Positions 26,404 through 34,763 of a DNA stretch of 64,000 nucleotides are shown one piece after another. This stretch comes from Chloroflexota bacterium (lineage in GTDB: Bacteria; Chloroflexota; Dehalococcoidia; DSTF01; RBG-16-68-14), in contig QIFC01000025.1 of NCBI GenBank assembly GCA_003228685.1, forward strand, positions 23,186 through 87,185, read 5' to 3'. The notes under the pieces are model-generated. The model was not told the DNA's origin. It saw only the letters and a list, made by a program, of their open reading frames with translations, and made no database searches. Within the stretch, counting starts at the first letter, position 1. Each line of letters starts with the position of its first letter. Both the position numbers and the translations under genes were made by a program.

Positions 26404-27312
26404 ATGATTGCGATACTCGCCGCGACGTTCACATTCCTCGCTGTGCTACCCGCCGCGATCTGGGCCTTGGCGGTGGTATCGCGCCCTGCCGACGCGAGGT
26501 TGCGATCACTCGGCGCCGGGCGGCAGGATGGCCGAGACCTGGAAGCGATCCCCTTCGACGAGCGCGTGATCGCGCCGGCGATCGACGGCCTGGGCCGTCG
26601 ACTGGCAGCGATGCTGCCAGGGGCGCTCGTTCGCCGCACGGAGAAGCGCCTCGTGCTCTCCGGCCGGCCGATGGCAGTCGCGCCGTTCTTTACTGTGGTG
26701 GGGGGAATGGCGATCGCGTTTGCGGCCGTGTACCTGCTGGCCGTGTTTGCGTTGGCCGGCAGCTCGCCCGCGCCGGTGGCCGTCATGGCGTTCGTACTGT
26801 TCGCGCTGCTGGGCGCCATGCTACCGATGTTCTGGCTCTCGAAGCAGGCGCGGGCGCGGCAGCGCGTGATCTTGCGCAGCCTGCCCGACTCGCTCGACTT
26901 GCTGACGATCACGGTGGAGGCCGGTCTTGGCCTCGAGGGGGCGTTCAAGCAGCTCGTCGACAAGCAGGACGGCCCGCTTGCGGACGAGTTTCGTCAGATG
27001 CTGCGCGAAGTTGGCGTTGGCAAGACGCGGCGACAGGCGCTGCTCGACCTTGCGGACCGCATCGACCTTGATGATGCTCGCAGCTTCATGAACGCCATCA
27101 TCCAGTCCGACGAGTTGGGCACGAGCTTGGCCAACGTCCTGCGCGTCCAGTCTGAGACGTTGCGCACTCGACAGCGGCAGCGCGTTGAGCAAGAGGCGCG
27201 ACGTGCGCCCGTGAAGATGGTCTTCCCGCTCGTGTTCTGCCTGATGCCTTCGCTCTTCATCTTCATCCTGGGCCCGATTATCGTGTCGGTCATGGAGTTC
27301 CTGTCAGGCTGA
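26404..27312 (+). CDS. tadC: Tad pilus inner-membrane platform protein TadC
   Basis: A 302-residue homologue of TadB with the T2SSF domain: LPDSLDLLTITVEAGLGLEGAFKQLV, DEFRQMLREVGVGKTRRQALLDLADR and SFMNAIIQSDELGTSLANVLRVQS, then C-terminal helices ending SVMEFLSG. TadB and TadC form the membrane platform. The ATG at 26404 directly follows the tadB stop; an open frame upstream within tadB has no similarity. The stop overlaps the start of the FHA gene. Confidence 0.9.
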   Translation: MIAILAATFTFLAVLPAAIWALAVVSRPADARLRSLGAGRQDGRDLEAIPFDERVIAPAIDGLGRRLAAMLPGALVRRTEKRLVLSGRPMAVAPFFTVVGGMAIAFAAVYLLAVFALAGSSPAPVAVMAFVLFALLGAMLPMFWLSKQARARQRVILRSLPDSLDLLTITVEAGLGLEGAFKQLVDKQDGPLADEFRQMLREVGVGKTRRQALLDLADRIDLDDARSFMNAIIQSDELGTSLANVLRVQSETLRTRQRQRVEQEARRAPVKMVFPLVFCLMPSLFIFILGPIIVSVMEFLSG

Positions 27313-28052
27313 TGGTCACGATCGATCCAGTCAACCTAGACGCGCTCGTCGGCCGCTATCTGCTCCCGTCCGCACCGGACGTTCTGGTTGGTGAGGTGCG
27401 TGCGTACCTTGGGAACAACGATCTTGACGAGATGCCTAGGGGTTCGCCTCACACGGAGCGCGCGGGAAACGGCCATGACGGCGGCCCGCTGCCGGAGTTC
27501 AGCCCCTGGCAGTTGCTCCACGTGACGAAATTGGCCCCGGCAGGCGTGGTCGAAGTCGCGTACCGATACTGGCGACGGAGCCACGCACCCGCGCTTGGTG
27601 CGGCTCCAGAAGCGCCAGCGCCCGATGTGGCGCTGGAACCGCCCACGCCGGAACCGCCGACGGACGATCAGGCACCCGCTCACGAGCCACGCGTGGACGC
27701 CGACCATCGCATGAGCGCGCTTGGCTCCGGCGGGAGCGCAGCTCCGCTTGAGGAGCGTCCGTGCGCGAGCGATGCTGTCGCCTTTATCGAGAGCGTCTCC
27801 GGCGAGCATCGCTTCGGCGTCGGCAGCGAACCGCTCAGGATCGGCGTCGATCCTGGCTGCGACGTACGGGTTCCGGGCGGCGACGCGAACGTCGATGTAC
27901 GCATCTGGCCTCATGGCGATCGCTATCTGCTTCACGTCGCCGCCGGCGGTGTGCTCGTGAACGGCGCGTCCGCAAGCTGGGCTGTTCTCGACGACGGCGA
28001 TATCCTGGAGATCGGCAATGCGACGTTCAGGTTTCGCCGCGAAGACACGTAA
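27312..28052 (+). CDS. FHA-like domain protein of the Tad locus
   Basis: A 246-residue soluble protein. The first 100 residues are of no known family; a Pro/Ala/Glu-rich linker (PEAPAPDVALEPPTPEPPTDD) follows; the C-terminal 85 residues look like a forkhead-associated fold (LRIGVDPGCDVRVPGGD, DRYLLHVAAGGVLVNGAS, LDDGDILEIGNATFRF). The usual Ser/His phosphothreonine-binding residues are not evident, so binding ability is doubtful. The ATG overlaps the tadC stop (TGATG), which ties it to the pilus machine. Confidence 0.7.
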   Translation: MVTIDPVNLDALVGRYLLPSAPDVLVGEVRAYLGNNDLDEMPRGSPHTERAGNGHDGGPLPEFSPWQLLHVTKLAPAGVVEVAYRYWRRSHAPALGAAPEAPAPDVALEPPTPEPPTDDQAPAHEPRVDADHRMSALGSGGSAAPLEERPCASDAVAFIESVSGEHRFGVGSEPLRIGVDPGCDVRVPGGDANVDVRIWPHGDRYLLHVAAGGVLVNGASASWAVLDDGDILEIGNATFRFRREDT

Positions 28053-28067
28053 CGGGCTAGTCAAGCC

Positions 28068-28775
28068 TTGCTGATCGGCCTCTTTGCCATCATCGGCCTC
28101 GTCGCCGGCGTTGCGCTCGAAGCTCTGATGGGGCGTCTTGCGTGGCCGGCCGACCACGCCGGACAGGCGGAAGACGCTGACGTACAGGGCGCAACGGTGC
28201 TCGCCGCCGAGGCTGGCGCGCTCGTCGTCGCGGCGGAGGCTTCGCACTGGCGGCGAAGGGTGCTCGTCATGGGCGTGGCCGCCGGCCTGTTCGCGGTAAT
28301 TCCCGTTCGCTATGACGGTGTCGCTGAGCTGGCCATCATCGCGGCCTACGTCTGCGTGCTGCTGCTGTGCGCGGGCACCGACTTGATCTCATATCGCGTT
28401 CCCAACGTCGTAACCTATCCGGCGATCGTTGGCGCGATCGTCGTGGGCGCCCTCATGCCCGACGCCGACATTCTCGAAGTGCTCGCGGGAGGCGCGCTGA
28501 CCGGCGGCGTGCTGCTCGTGCCGTCGCTGATCACGGGCGGCATCGGCATGGGCATGGGCGACGTGAAGCTCGCGGCATTCGTCGGCCTTGCGGTCGGCTT
28601 CACGCACGCCGCGCCCGCGATGCTGATCATGGCGATCGGCGGCGGCGCGGTGGCCGTGTTCCTGCTCGTGACCGGCCTGCGCAAGAAGGGCGAGCCGATC
28701 CCGTACGCGCCGTTTATCTCGGCGGGTGGCCTCGCCGTGCTCTTCTGGCAGGGCGCCGCGTTCGCTAGTCTCTGA
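28068..28775 (+). CDS. A24-family prepilin peptidase (TadV/CpaA type)
   Basis: A 235-residue polytopic membrane protease. The two catalytic Asp regions are seen: CAGTDLISYRVPNVVTYPAI and GIGMGMGDVKLAAFVG. It lacks the N-terminal methylase domain, as expected for TadV-type peptidases that cleave Flp pilin and pseudopilins. The N-terminal 60 residues carry an unusual hydrophilic segment (RLAWPADHAGQAEDADVQGA). The start appears to be TTG at 28068; the stop of the FHA gene lies in the same frame 16 bases upstream, so no earlier start fits. It closes the Tad operon. Confidence 0.87.
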   Translation: MLIGLFAIIGLVAGVALEALMGRLAWPADHAGQAEDADVQGATVLAAEAGALVVAAEASHWRRRVLVMGVAAGLFAVIPVRYDGVAELAIIAAYVCVLLLCAGTDLISYRVPNVVTYPAIVGAIVVGALMPDADILEVLAGGALTGGVLLVPSLITGGIGMGMGDVKLAAFVGLAVGFTHAAPAMLIMAIGGGAVAVFLLVTGLRKKGEPIPYAPFISAGGLAVLFWQGAAFASL

Positions 28776-28778
28776 TCC

Positions 28779-29576
28779 ATGACCAACGAAGAGAATCAGG
28801 CGTGGCGAACCGCGATGTGGGACGCTATTTCAGAGCGTTACGATCGTGAACTCGACCTGCGCTTCCGGCCAGCCCAGGAAGCACTCCTCGACCGCTCCGG
28901 CCTGGGCGCAAACCAGAGCGTGCTCGACATCGGCACAGGGACCGGCTCCGTGGCAATCGCGGCGTCGCACGCTGTGGGTGACGGAGGCGACGTGACCGGC
29001 ATCGACGTCAGCGATGGGATGCTCCGCATCGCTGATCGCCGGCTGATCGAAGAGACGAACATCATGTTCCGCAAGGGCTCGGTCGAAGAGATCCCAGCCG
29101 TCGACAACGCGTTCGACGTCGTGCTCGCATCGCTCGTCATGATGTTCGTGCCGGACCGCGAGGCGGCCGCTCGTGAGATCGCGCGAGTGCTGAAGCCGGG
29201 AGGCCGGTTCGTGGCCTCCGTGTGGGGCAGCCCTGAGGAATGTGGTCTGGTGAAGTTCCAGGCGCTCGCCGGGTCGTTCGCGCCGGAGCAGCCAACACCC
29301 GGGATCGGCCCGTCCGCCCTGGCCGACCCGCTGCCGTTCCAGGCGCAGCTCCTGGACGCCGGCGTCGACACTGATGTCGAGACCGAGGAGTTCGACATCG
29401 AGTTCGAGACGTTCGACCTCGCCTGGGACACCATCGCCACGGTCACCATCGGGGACCTGGAGCCGAGCGGTGTCGCCGAGGCCAAGCGCGCGGTCCAGGA
29501 TGCTCTGTGGCCCAACGGCGAGGGCCCCCAGACGTTCCGCAACGTTGTGCGCTTCATCGTCGAGAACAAGGGCTAG
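28779..29576 (+). CDS. class I SAM-dependent methyltransferase (UbiE-like)
   Basis: A 265-residue methyltransferase: motif I VLDIGTGTGSVAIAASHAVG, GIDVSDGMLRIA, FDVVLASLVMMFVPDREAAA and ARVLKPGGRFVASVWG. Members methylate quinones, lipids or small metabolites. It starts three bases after the peptidase stop but carries a weak ribosome site, and its function is unlinked to the pilus genes as far as can be seen. Confidence 0.85.
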   Translation: MTNEENQAWRTAMWDAISERYDRELDLRFRPAQEALLDRSGLGANQSVLDIGTGTGSVAIAASHAVGDGGDVTGIDVSDGMLRIADRRLIEETNIMFRKGSVEEIPAVDNAFDVVLASLVMMFVPDREAAAREIARVLKPGGRFVASVWGSPEECGLVKFQALAGSFAPEQPTPGIGPSALADPLPFQAQLLDAGVDTDVETEEFDIEFETFDLAWDTIATVTIGDLEPSGVAEAKRAVQDALWPNGEGPQTFRNVVRFIVENKG

Positions 29577-29669
29577 GCAATTCTCGCTTGCCACCCTGGT
29601 TAGCTCTGTAGTATCACGGTGTAGCTGCGCGACGCTGACCAGGCGTCGGCGCTGGGACAGGGGTGGTTC

Positions 29670-30899
29670 ATGTCTGAGACGTTAGCCGTAGACGGTGGCG
29701 CACCCTTCCGGCGCAAGAAGTGGCCGCAGTGGCCCGTCCACGACGAGCGTGAGGTCGAGGGCCTGCGCGCGGTCGTCAAGACCGGCAACTGGGGCGGCTT
29801 CCCTTCGCCGAACGTCGAGGCGGCCAAGTTCGCCGAGGCCTTCGCTAGCTACCACGGCGCCAAGTACGGCAACTGCACCGCCAGCGGCACGACCGCGCTC
29901 GAAGTCGCGCTGAAGGCCGCCGGCGTCGAGGCGGGCGACGAGGTGATTATGCCCGCGCTGACCTTCGTCGCGACCGCGGCCGCCGCGCTCTACATGGGCG
30001 CCGTGCCCGTCTTCGTCGACATCGACCCCGAGACCTGGTGCATCGACCCCGGCGAAGCCGAGCGCGCGATCACGGAACGAACCAAGGCGATCCTGCCGGT
30101 GCACCTCGGGTCGCGCATTGCCGACATGGACAGCATCATGGAGGTCGCTCGGGCGCGCGGCCTGCGCGTCGTCGAGGACTGCGCTCACATGCACGGCGGC
30201 TTCTGGGACGGGCAGGGCGTCGGTAGCATTGGGGACCTCGGCGCGTTCAGCTTCCAGAACACGAAGCTGATGACGGCGGGGGAGGGCGGCATCGTCCTCA
30301 CCAACGACGACGACCTGGACGCGCGCTGCCACGCCTACGTCGACTGCGGCCGTCTGCGGCCCGAGGACAAGCCCGCCGAGGCCCAGGGCGTCTTCGGCTG
30401 GAACTATCGCATCACGGAGTTCCAGGCCGCCATCCTCCGCGTCCAGCTCGAACGCCTGCCGGAGCAGGTCGAGCACCGCGAGGCAAACAAGGTCCGCCTT
30501 ACGAACGCGCTCGATGGTATCGACGGCCTCTCGATGCTCAAGCTCGACGAGCGCATCACGCAGCCGTCAGGCTACGGGTACTATTTTCGCTATCACGCCG
30601 ACCACTTCGGCGGCGTCTCCCGCGACAAGTTCATGGTCGCGCTTCGTCACGAGGGGCTGCTCTGCTACGGCGCCTTCTACGAGCCGGTCTACAAGGACAA
30701 GCTCTTCGCCTGGCAGGACACCGGCGTCGATTACGACTACTCGCGCGTCTCCTGCCCGAACGCCTCCTGCCCGAACGCCGAGCGCGCCGCTTACGAGCAG
30801 AGCATCTGGATCCCCCACGAGCTGTTTCTCGGCGACGACGCCGATCTGGACGACATCATCACGATCATTGAGAAAGTGACGACCGCCTGGGCGCCCTGA
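29670..30899 (+). CDS. DegT/DnrJ/EryC1/StrS-family aminotransferase
   Basis: A 409-residue PLP-dependent aminotransferase of the sugar-nucleotide type. It shows NCTASGTTALEVALKAAGV, GDEVIMPALTFVATAAAALY, VVEDCAHMHGG and FSFQNTKLMTAGEGG with the PLP Lys at K199, then YRITEFQAAILRVQLERL. These enzymes make aminosugars for surface glycans or act on inosose-type substrates (the KIGNCTASGTTAL-like form also occurs in StsC-type proteins). No sugar-nucleotide genes are adjacent, so the substrate is unknown. Confidence 0.88.
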   Translation: MSETLAVDGGAPFRRKKWPQWPVHDEREVEGLRAVVKTGNWGGFPSPNVEAAKFAEAFASYHGAKYGNCTASGTTALEVALKAAGVEAGDEVIMPALTFVATAAAALYMGAVPVFVDIDPETWCIDPGEAERAITERTKAILPVHLGSRIADMDSIMEVARARGLRVVEDCAHMHGGFWDGQGVGSIGDLGAFSFQNTKLMTAGEGGIVLTNDDDLDARCHAYVDCGRLRPEDKPAEAQGVFGWNYRITEFQAAILRVQLERLPEQVEHREANKVRLTNALDGIDGLSMLKLDERITQPSGYGYYFRYHADHFGGVSRDKFMVALRHEGLLCYGAFYEPVYKDKLFAWQDTGVDYDYSRVSCPNASCPNAERAAYEQSIWIPHELFLGDDADLDDIITIIEKVTTAWAP

Positions 30900-30933
30900 C
30901 TGAGTGCGATCAGCTGGAGCAGTTGGAGCTACG

Positions 30934-31677
30934 ATGACCACGGCGCAAGACCTTTTCGAACTTGTAGATGACCTGCGCTCGCACGTAGAAGAGGCTGCAG
31001 CAAGTCCGAAGTGGATCAATGATGAGCAGTTCGCCAAGTCGTACAAGCAATTAGCACTAGAGGCGGGCGCGGCTTTTGGCAGTGATCCTGTGATTGGGGA
31101 ACTCCAAGTTAGCATCCCTCCGGAGATAGACGCATTGATCCACAGGGATCCTTCCTGCCTAACCACGTGGCTTCGGATGCAATTGGGCCGTCTGGCAATT
31201 AGGCTGGCTCAGCATGCGAGACGAACTCAGGCAACTGAGACGGAAATCGCTGATCTCGACTTGAGCTTCATGGAGGATGGCGAATTGCGAAACGTCGTTT
31301 CTCATGACTTCGCCGAGGCTCAACAATCGTACTATTCTGACAGTCCTAAGGCGGCTGCCATCCTCTGTGGCTCTGTCATCGAAGGAATGCTGTTGGATGT
31401 TCTGCGACGGTCTGAAGTAGAAGAAGATGAACGCTTCGCTGCCTTTCTGAACAAGAAGAACCTGAGCAAAATGAACTGGGATTACACATCCCTCAGTACG
31501 CCATTGCAACTTGCCGCCTCGTTGGATCGCATTCGCCCTACGACGGCCAAGTTGGCCGATGGTGTTCGGGACTTCAGAAACACCGTTCATCCTGCTGTGG
31601 AGGTGCGCTCCGAGTCCCGAGCTGGAGAGCAGGATGAACGGTGTCTTGATAGCGATTGTTCGGCTCCTCGCCCATGA
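30934..31677 (+). CDS. HEPN-like protein of unknown function
   Basis: A 247-residue soluble protein. The helical C-terminal half has SPKAAAILCGSVIEGMLLDVLRR and KLADGVRDFRNTVHPA, the RN-x2-H type motif of HEPN/DUF4145-like RNase or nucleotidyl-binding helices. The last 25 residues (from ESRAGEQDE) fall in a 17-bp inverted repeat and look unrelated, suggesting the true C-terminus was replaced. The gene seems less GC-rich than its neighbours. ATG 30934 has GGAG upstream; GTG 30904 is open too. It heads a patch with toxin-antitoxin genes, so a defence or stress role is possible but unproven. Confidence 0.6.
   Translation: MTTAQDLFELVDDLRSHVEEAAASPKWINDEQFAKSYKQLALEAGAAFGSDPVIGELQVSIPPEIDALIHRDPSCLTTWLRMQLGRLAIRLAQHARRTQATETEIADLDLSFMEDGELRNVVSHDFAEAQQSYYSDSPKAAAILCGSVIEGMLLDVLRRSEVEEDERFAAFLNKKNLSKMNWDYTSLSTPLQLAASLDRIRPTTAKLADGVRDFRNTVHPAVEVRSESRAGEQDERCLDSDCSAPRP
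31580..31644. repeat. 17-bp inverted repeat at the 3' end of the HEPN-like gene
   Basis: Arm ACACCGTTCATCCTGCT (31580-31596) is repeated perfectly as its reverse complement at 31628-31644, with a 31-base spacer. The left arm encodes the HEPN-like RNTVHPA motif. No T tract follows, so it is not a standard terminator. Confidence 0.8.
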
Positions 31678-31707
31678 TCTTGCTGACGCATAGAATTGCA
31701 TACGCAT

Positions 31708-31719
31708 GCATAGCTATGC
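31708..31719. promoter_or_regulatory. palindromic operator-like site upstream of the antitoxin gene
   Basis: The perfect palindrome GCATAGCTATGC lies 15 bases before the antitoxin ATG inside an AT-rich stretch full of GCAT repeats (31687-31733). The flanking CTATCATAGGC is conserved before the decayed second copy at about 32793-32803. An autoregulatory operator is likely, since the antitoxin has a DNA-binding domain. Confidence 0.5.
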
Positions 31720-31734
31720 TATCATAGGCATACT

Positions 31735-32244
31735 ATGGCAACCGAACCTAACGCAGAGCGCCTCCTGACTGTCAACGACGTGGCGGAGCGGCTGCAGGTG
31801 CACCCCATCACCGTGCGCCGCCATATTAAGGCGGGGGCGTTGCGAAGTGTCCGCGTCGGCCGGAGCGTCCGCGTCCGCGAGGCCGATCTGGAGGAGTACC
31901 TGGGAGCAGAGGACAACGAGCAGGCCGAGTATCCCACGCCTACGCCGGAGTCCATCGCGGAGGTCCGGCGGATATTGGACAGCGTTCCTCGGCAAAAGCC
32001 GCCGCACCAATGGCCGCCCACGCAAGAGGAGATGGACCGCCGGAAGAAACTCACGGAGGAGACGTTCCGGCGCAGAGACGAGCGCGGCCCCATAGGTATC
32101 ACGACTCAGGAACTAGTCCGGCAGGCGCGCCGGGATCTAGAGGAGAAATATGACCGTACCTCCTGGGCTAGTAGTCGACGCGTCCGTCGCGGCAAAGTGG
32201 CATCTGACCGACGAGAGCCTTATCGAGAGAGCGAACGTCCTTAG
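31735..32244 (+). CDS. excisionase-type HTH antitoxin
   Basis: A 169-residue protein with an N-terminal MerR/excisionase-type winged helix (LLTVNDVAERLQVHPITVRRHIKAGALRSVRVGRSVRVREADLEEYL shape, residues about 10-56). The acidic-basic remainder is probably the toxin-neutralising part, ending in the region that overlaps the PIN gene by 95 bases. The overlap and order (DNA-binding antitoxin first, PIN toxin second) fit a VapBC-like type II system. The unusually long overlap means the last 30 residues are constrained by the toxin frame. Confidence 0.8.
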   Translation: MATEPNAERLLTVNDVAERLQVHPITVRRHIKAGALRSVRVGRSVRVREADLEEYLGAEDNEQAEYPTPTPESIAEVRRILDSVPRQKPPHQWPPTQEEMDRRKKLTEETFRRRDERGPIGITTQELVRQARRDLEEKYDRTSWASSRRVRRGKVASDRREPYRESERP

Positions 32245-32599
32245 AGCACGTTTCGATGCCGGCCGGACCGACCTCGCGGCTCCCTCGTTCATCCGTTACG
32301 AAGTCGCGCAGACGCTGGAGCGCGCTGAACGCGATGGCCGCATCGGCCCCGGCATGGCCGCGTCCGAACTCGCGACATTCTTGAGCTATGGTGTCCACGA
32401 GCAGGTCGATTCCGACGCGATCGTATCGTCAGCTCAGCGCCTAGCAGGGGAAACCGGCGCCAGCGTGTATGATGCCCTGTACGTCGTGCATGCCGAGGCC
32501 ATCCAATTTGAGGTCGTCACGGCCGACGAGCAACTCGCCCGCCAGATGTCCGGCCACGGCGTGCCCGTTCATCTGCTCTCAGAGCTAGATCTCTTCTGA
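32150..32599 (+). CDS. vapC: VapC-type PIN-domain toxin
   Basis: A 149-residue PIN ribonuclease. The four acidic active-site residues are present: D10 (VVDASVAAKW), E51 (RYEVAQTL), D108 (VYDALYVVHAE) and D126 (TADEQLA). Such toxins cleave tRNA or rRNA when freed from their antitoxin. It overlaps the antitoxin gene by 95 bases in another frame, starting at an ATG with GAGGAG upstream. A decayed copy of its 3' end lies at 33342-33426. Confidence 0.9.
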   Translation: MTVPPGLVVDASVAAKWHLTDESLIERANVLRARFDAGRTDLAAPSFIRYEVAQTLERAERDGRIGPGMAASELATFLSYGVHEQVDSDAIVSSAQRLAGETGASVYDALYVVHAEAIQFEVVTADEQLARQMSGHGVPVHLLSELDLF

Positions 32600-32807
32600 C
32601 GCGCGCGGCGCTTCCTCGGCGATCGTTACGTCGCCTGGGCGCGTGGCGCCAGAGACGTAGAGCGGCATTCACGCCGACCGTCGCCTACTTGACGTTATTG
32701 AGACGTTATGTTCGATGATGCCTGTCGTTCAGCTTCCTACGTCCCTCGGAGACTGCCTAATCCTTCGCATTGCAAAGATTACCTATATCGACTATCATAG
32801 GCGCACT

Positions 32808-33255
32808 GTGGTCGCAGAGCCCGGCAACGAACGTCTCCTAACCGTCACCGACGTGGCGGAACACCTCCAGGTGCACCCCAACACGGTGCGCCGCCACATC
32901 AAGGTGGGCAAGCTGCGCGGTGCGCGTTGGGCGCAACGTGCGCATCCTCAGAGACGATCTGGAGGCGTACCTGCGGCCCGAGGGCGAGGAGCATGCGCGG
33001 CTTGACTGTGAGGAGTCGCAACGACTGCTCAATGAGGCCAGACGCCTGCTACAGCGGTTGCGGACGGAGCTTCCGCAGCATTATCCTCCCTCACGGCGAG
33101 AGATCGAACCCCAGCAGGATCTCGCGAATGGCCGCCTTCGGCAGACCAACGGTCAGGGCCACGTTGACGCTGGCACGAGGGAGGCCGCGGGCCAGGGCCG
33201 CCGCGTTCTTGAGGAGTACAAACGCGCCTCCGGAGGCAACGGTCGAAAGTTCTGA
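32808..33255 (+). pseudogene. frameshifted second copy of the excisionase-type antitoxin
   Basis: Reading from GTG 32808, the frame gives VAEPGNERLLTVTDVAEHLQVHPNTVRRHIKVGKLRGAR, close to the intact antitoxin at 31735. At about 32920-32930 the homology shifts frame to VGRNVRILRDDLEAYL and continues to RRVLEEYKR near 33240, matching the intact ...RRDLEEKYDR. The upstream AT-rich site is also conserved. A one-base indel thus breaks this copy, unless the shift is an assembly error. Confidence 0.75.
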
Positions 33256-33341
33256 CCCGGCCTGTATCTGCCCGGTGAGCACCACTGCACCAATCTAGCC
33301 CGCCTCGTGGGCCGAAATCTCCCGGCTTTTCGTTCGACGCT

Positions 33342-33426
33342 CGCCAGCGTGTATGATGCCGAGTGCTACGCGTATGCAGAAGTGGACTACGAACTTATGG
33401 CTGCCGCTGAGCTAGACCTCTCATGA
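33342..33426 (+). pseudogene. remnant of a second vapC (C-terminal part with internal deletion)
   Basis: Nineteen bases (33342-33360) are identical to 32458-32476 of vapC, coding ASVYDA; the frame continues YAYAEVDYELMAAAELDLS and stops, ending like the intact SELDLF. The middle (TADEQLARQM part) is deleted. It lies where the toxin partner of the broken antitoxin should be, and its stop overlaps the ATG of the ceramidase-like gene. Confidence 0.65.
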
Positions 33427-34763
33427 CTCTCACAGCCGGCACCGCCACCTCCGTCATCACGCCGCCCGTTGGCACTTGGCTTGAGGGTTACGGCGGTAAG
33501 GACCACGGGTCGATTGGCGTGCACGACGACCTCTTCGCCCATGCGCTTGTCATCGACGACGGCGACACCACGATCGGCCTCGTCTCCTGCGACCTGCTCG
33601 GTGTCGACCGGCGGCTCGTGATGGAGGCCCGCCGCATCGCCGCCGATGCCACAGGCATGAGGCCGGAACACATCATGGTCGCCGCGACGCACACGCACCA
33701 GGGTCCAGCCGGCCTGCGCTTCGACGCCGACGACGAGCTGATGGACGTTACGGCGCGTGCTATCGCGGGGGCAATAACGCAGGCGCACGCCGCGAAACGG
33801 CCGGCCGTTCTCAAGTTCGGCAGCACGTCGGTCGATTCCATCATGCAAAACCGCCGCCACCCTGACTGGCCGGTCGACGCGGACCTCCACGTGCTCCTCT
33901 TCGACGATGTCGACCCGCTCCAGCCGCCTATCGCCGCGCTGGTGAACGGCGCCTGCCACCCGACCGTCCTCTACAGCGACAACTACTTTATCTCGGCTGA
34001 CTATCCCGGCCACGCCGTTCGTGTCGTGGAGCAGACCTTCCCCGGCATCGGCATGCAGTTCTTCAACGGCGCCTGCGGCAACGTTAATCCGAACTGGATC
34101 AAGCAGACGCATGAGGAGGCGGAGCGCGTCGGCGTTGTTGTTGGCGCTGCTGCGGCGCGCTTGATCGCCGAACTGCGGCCCCTCGGCCACGTCCATCACG
34201 CCGACAACATCCGCTGGAGCGAACATCTCGAGAAGCCCGTCACCGCGGGCGAGCTGGTGGGGGACGTGCGATTGCGCGTCGCCAGCCGCAACGTCGACCT
34301 GCCGATCAAGACCTACCTTCCCGACGAGGAGTACGCTGCAAAGCTGACCGAGTACAAGAGCCAGCTCGACGCTCTCGGCGACGCGCCCGACCCTGAGCAG
34401 CGACGTCCGATCATGGCGCAGCTCAATCGCTATCGGACGGAGCGCACGGCCGCGGCGGCGATGCGCTCGCGAGAGGGACGTTCGCTACACCCGGAGCTGA
34501 TGGCCATCTCGTTCACGCCCGGCCTCGGGCTCCTTGGCCTGCCTGGCGAGTGGTTCGTTGAGACCGCCGCTGGCATTCGCGAAGCCGCCGGCATCGAGCG
34601 CTTGCTGGTGGCCTGCTACGCCAACCACTACATGGGCTACGTTGTGCCAGAGGCCGCTTACGAAGAGGGCGGCTATGAGCCCGGCGTCTCGTTCCTTGCG
34701 CCTGAAGCCGAAGCGATCGCCAAGAACGCCGCGATCGATCTCATGAAGGAGGTCCTGCAATGA
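33423..34763 (+). CDS. neutral/alkaline ceramidase N-terminal-like hydrolase
   Basis: A 446-residue protein of the neutral/alkaline non-lysosomal ceramidase N-terminal family: TAGTATSVITPPVGTWLEGYGG, TIGLVSCDLLGV, MVAATHTHQGPAGL with the zinc-binding His-x-His, and FNGACGNVNP. True ceramidases are longer and secreted; this one has no signal peptide and ends near residue 446, so the substrate may be a different amide. It overlaps the PIG-L gene by four bases and opens a six-gene operon. A role in removing N-acyl groups from lipids or amino sugars is inference. Confidence 0.8.
   Translation: MTLTAGTATSVITPPVGTWLEGYGGKDHGSIGVHDDLFAHALVIDDGDTTIGLVSCDLLGVDRRLVMEARRIAADATGMRPEHIMVAATHTHQGPAGLRFDADDELMDVTARAIAGAITQAHAAKRPAVLKFGSTSVDSIMQNRRHPDWPVDADLHVLLFDDVDPLQPPIAALVNGACHPTVLYSDNYFISADYPGHAVRVVEQTFPGIGMQFFNGACGNVNPNWIKQTHEEAERVGVVVGAAAARLIAELRPLGHVHHADNIRWSEHLEKPVTAGELVGDVRLRVASRNVDLPIKTYLPDEEYAAKLTEYKSQLDALGDAPDPEQRRPIMAQLNRYRTERTAAAAMRSREGRSLHPELMAISFTPGLGLLGLPGEWFVETAAGIREAAGIERLLVACYANHYMGYVVPEAAYEEGGYEPGVSFLAPEAEAIAKNAAIDLMKEVLQ

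Noticed and set aside
31580-31644. The 17-bp inverted repeat as a terminator or attachment site
   Set aside because: The loop is 31 bases, no T run follows, and no integrase is near; it is kept as a repeat only.
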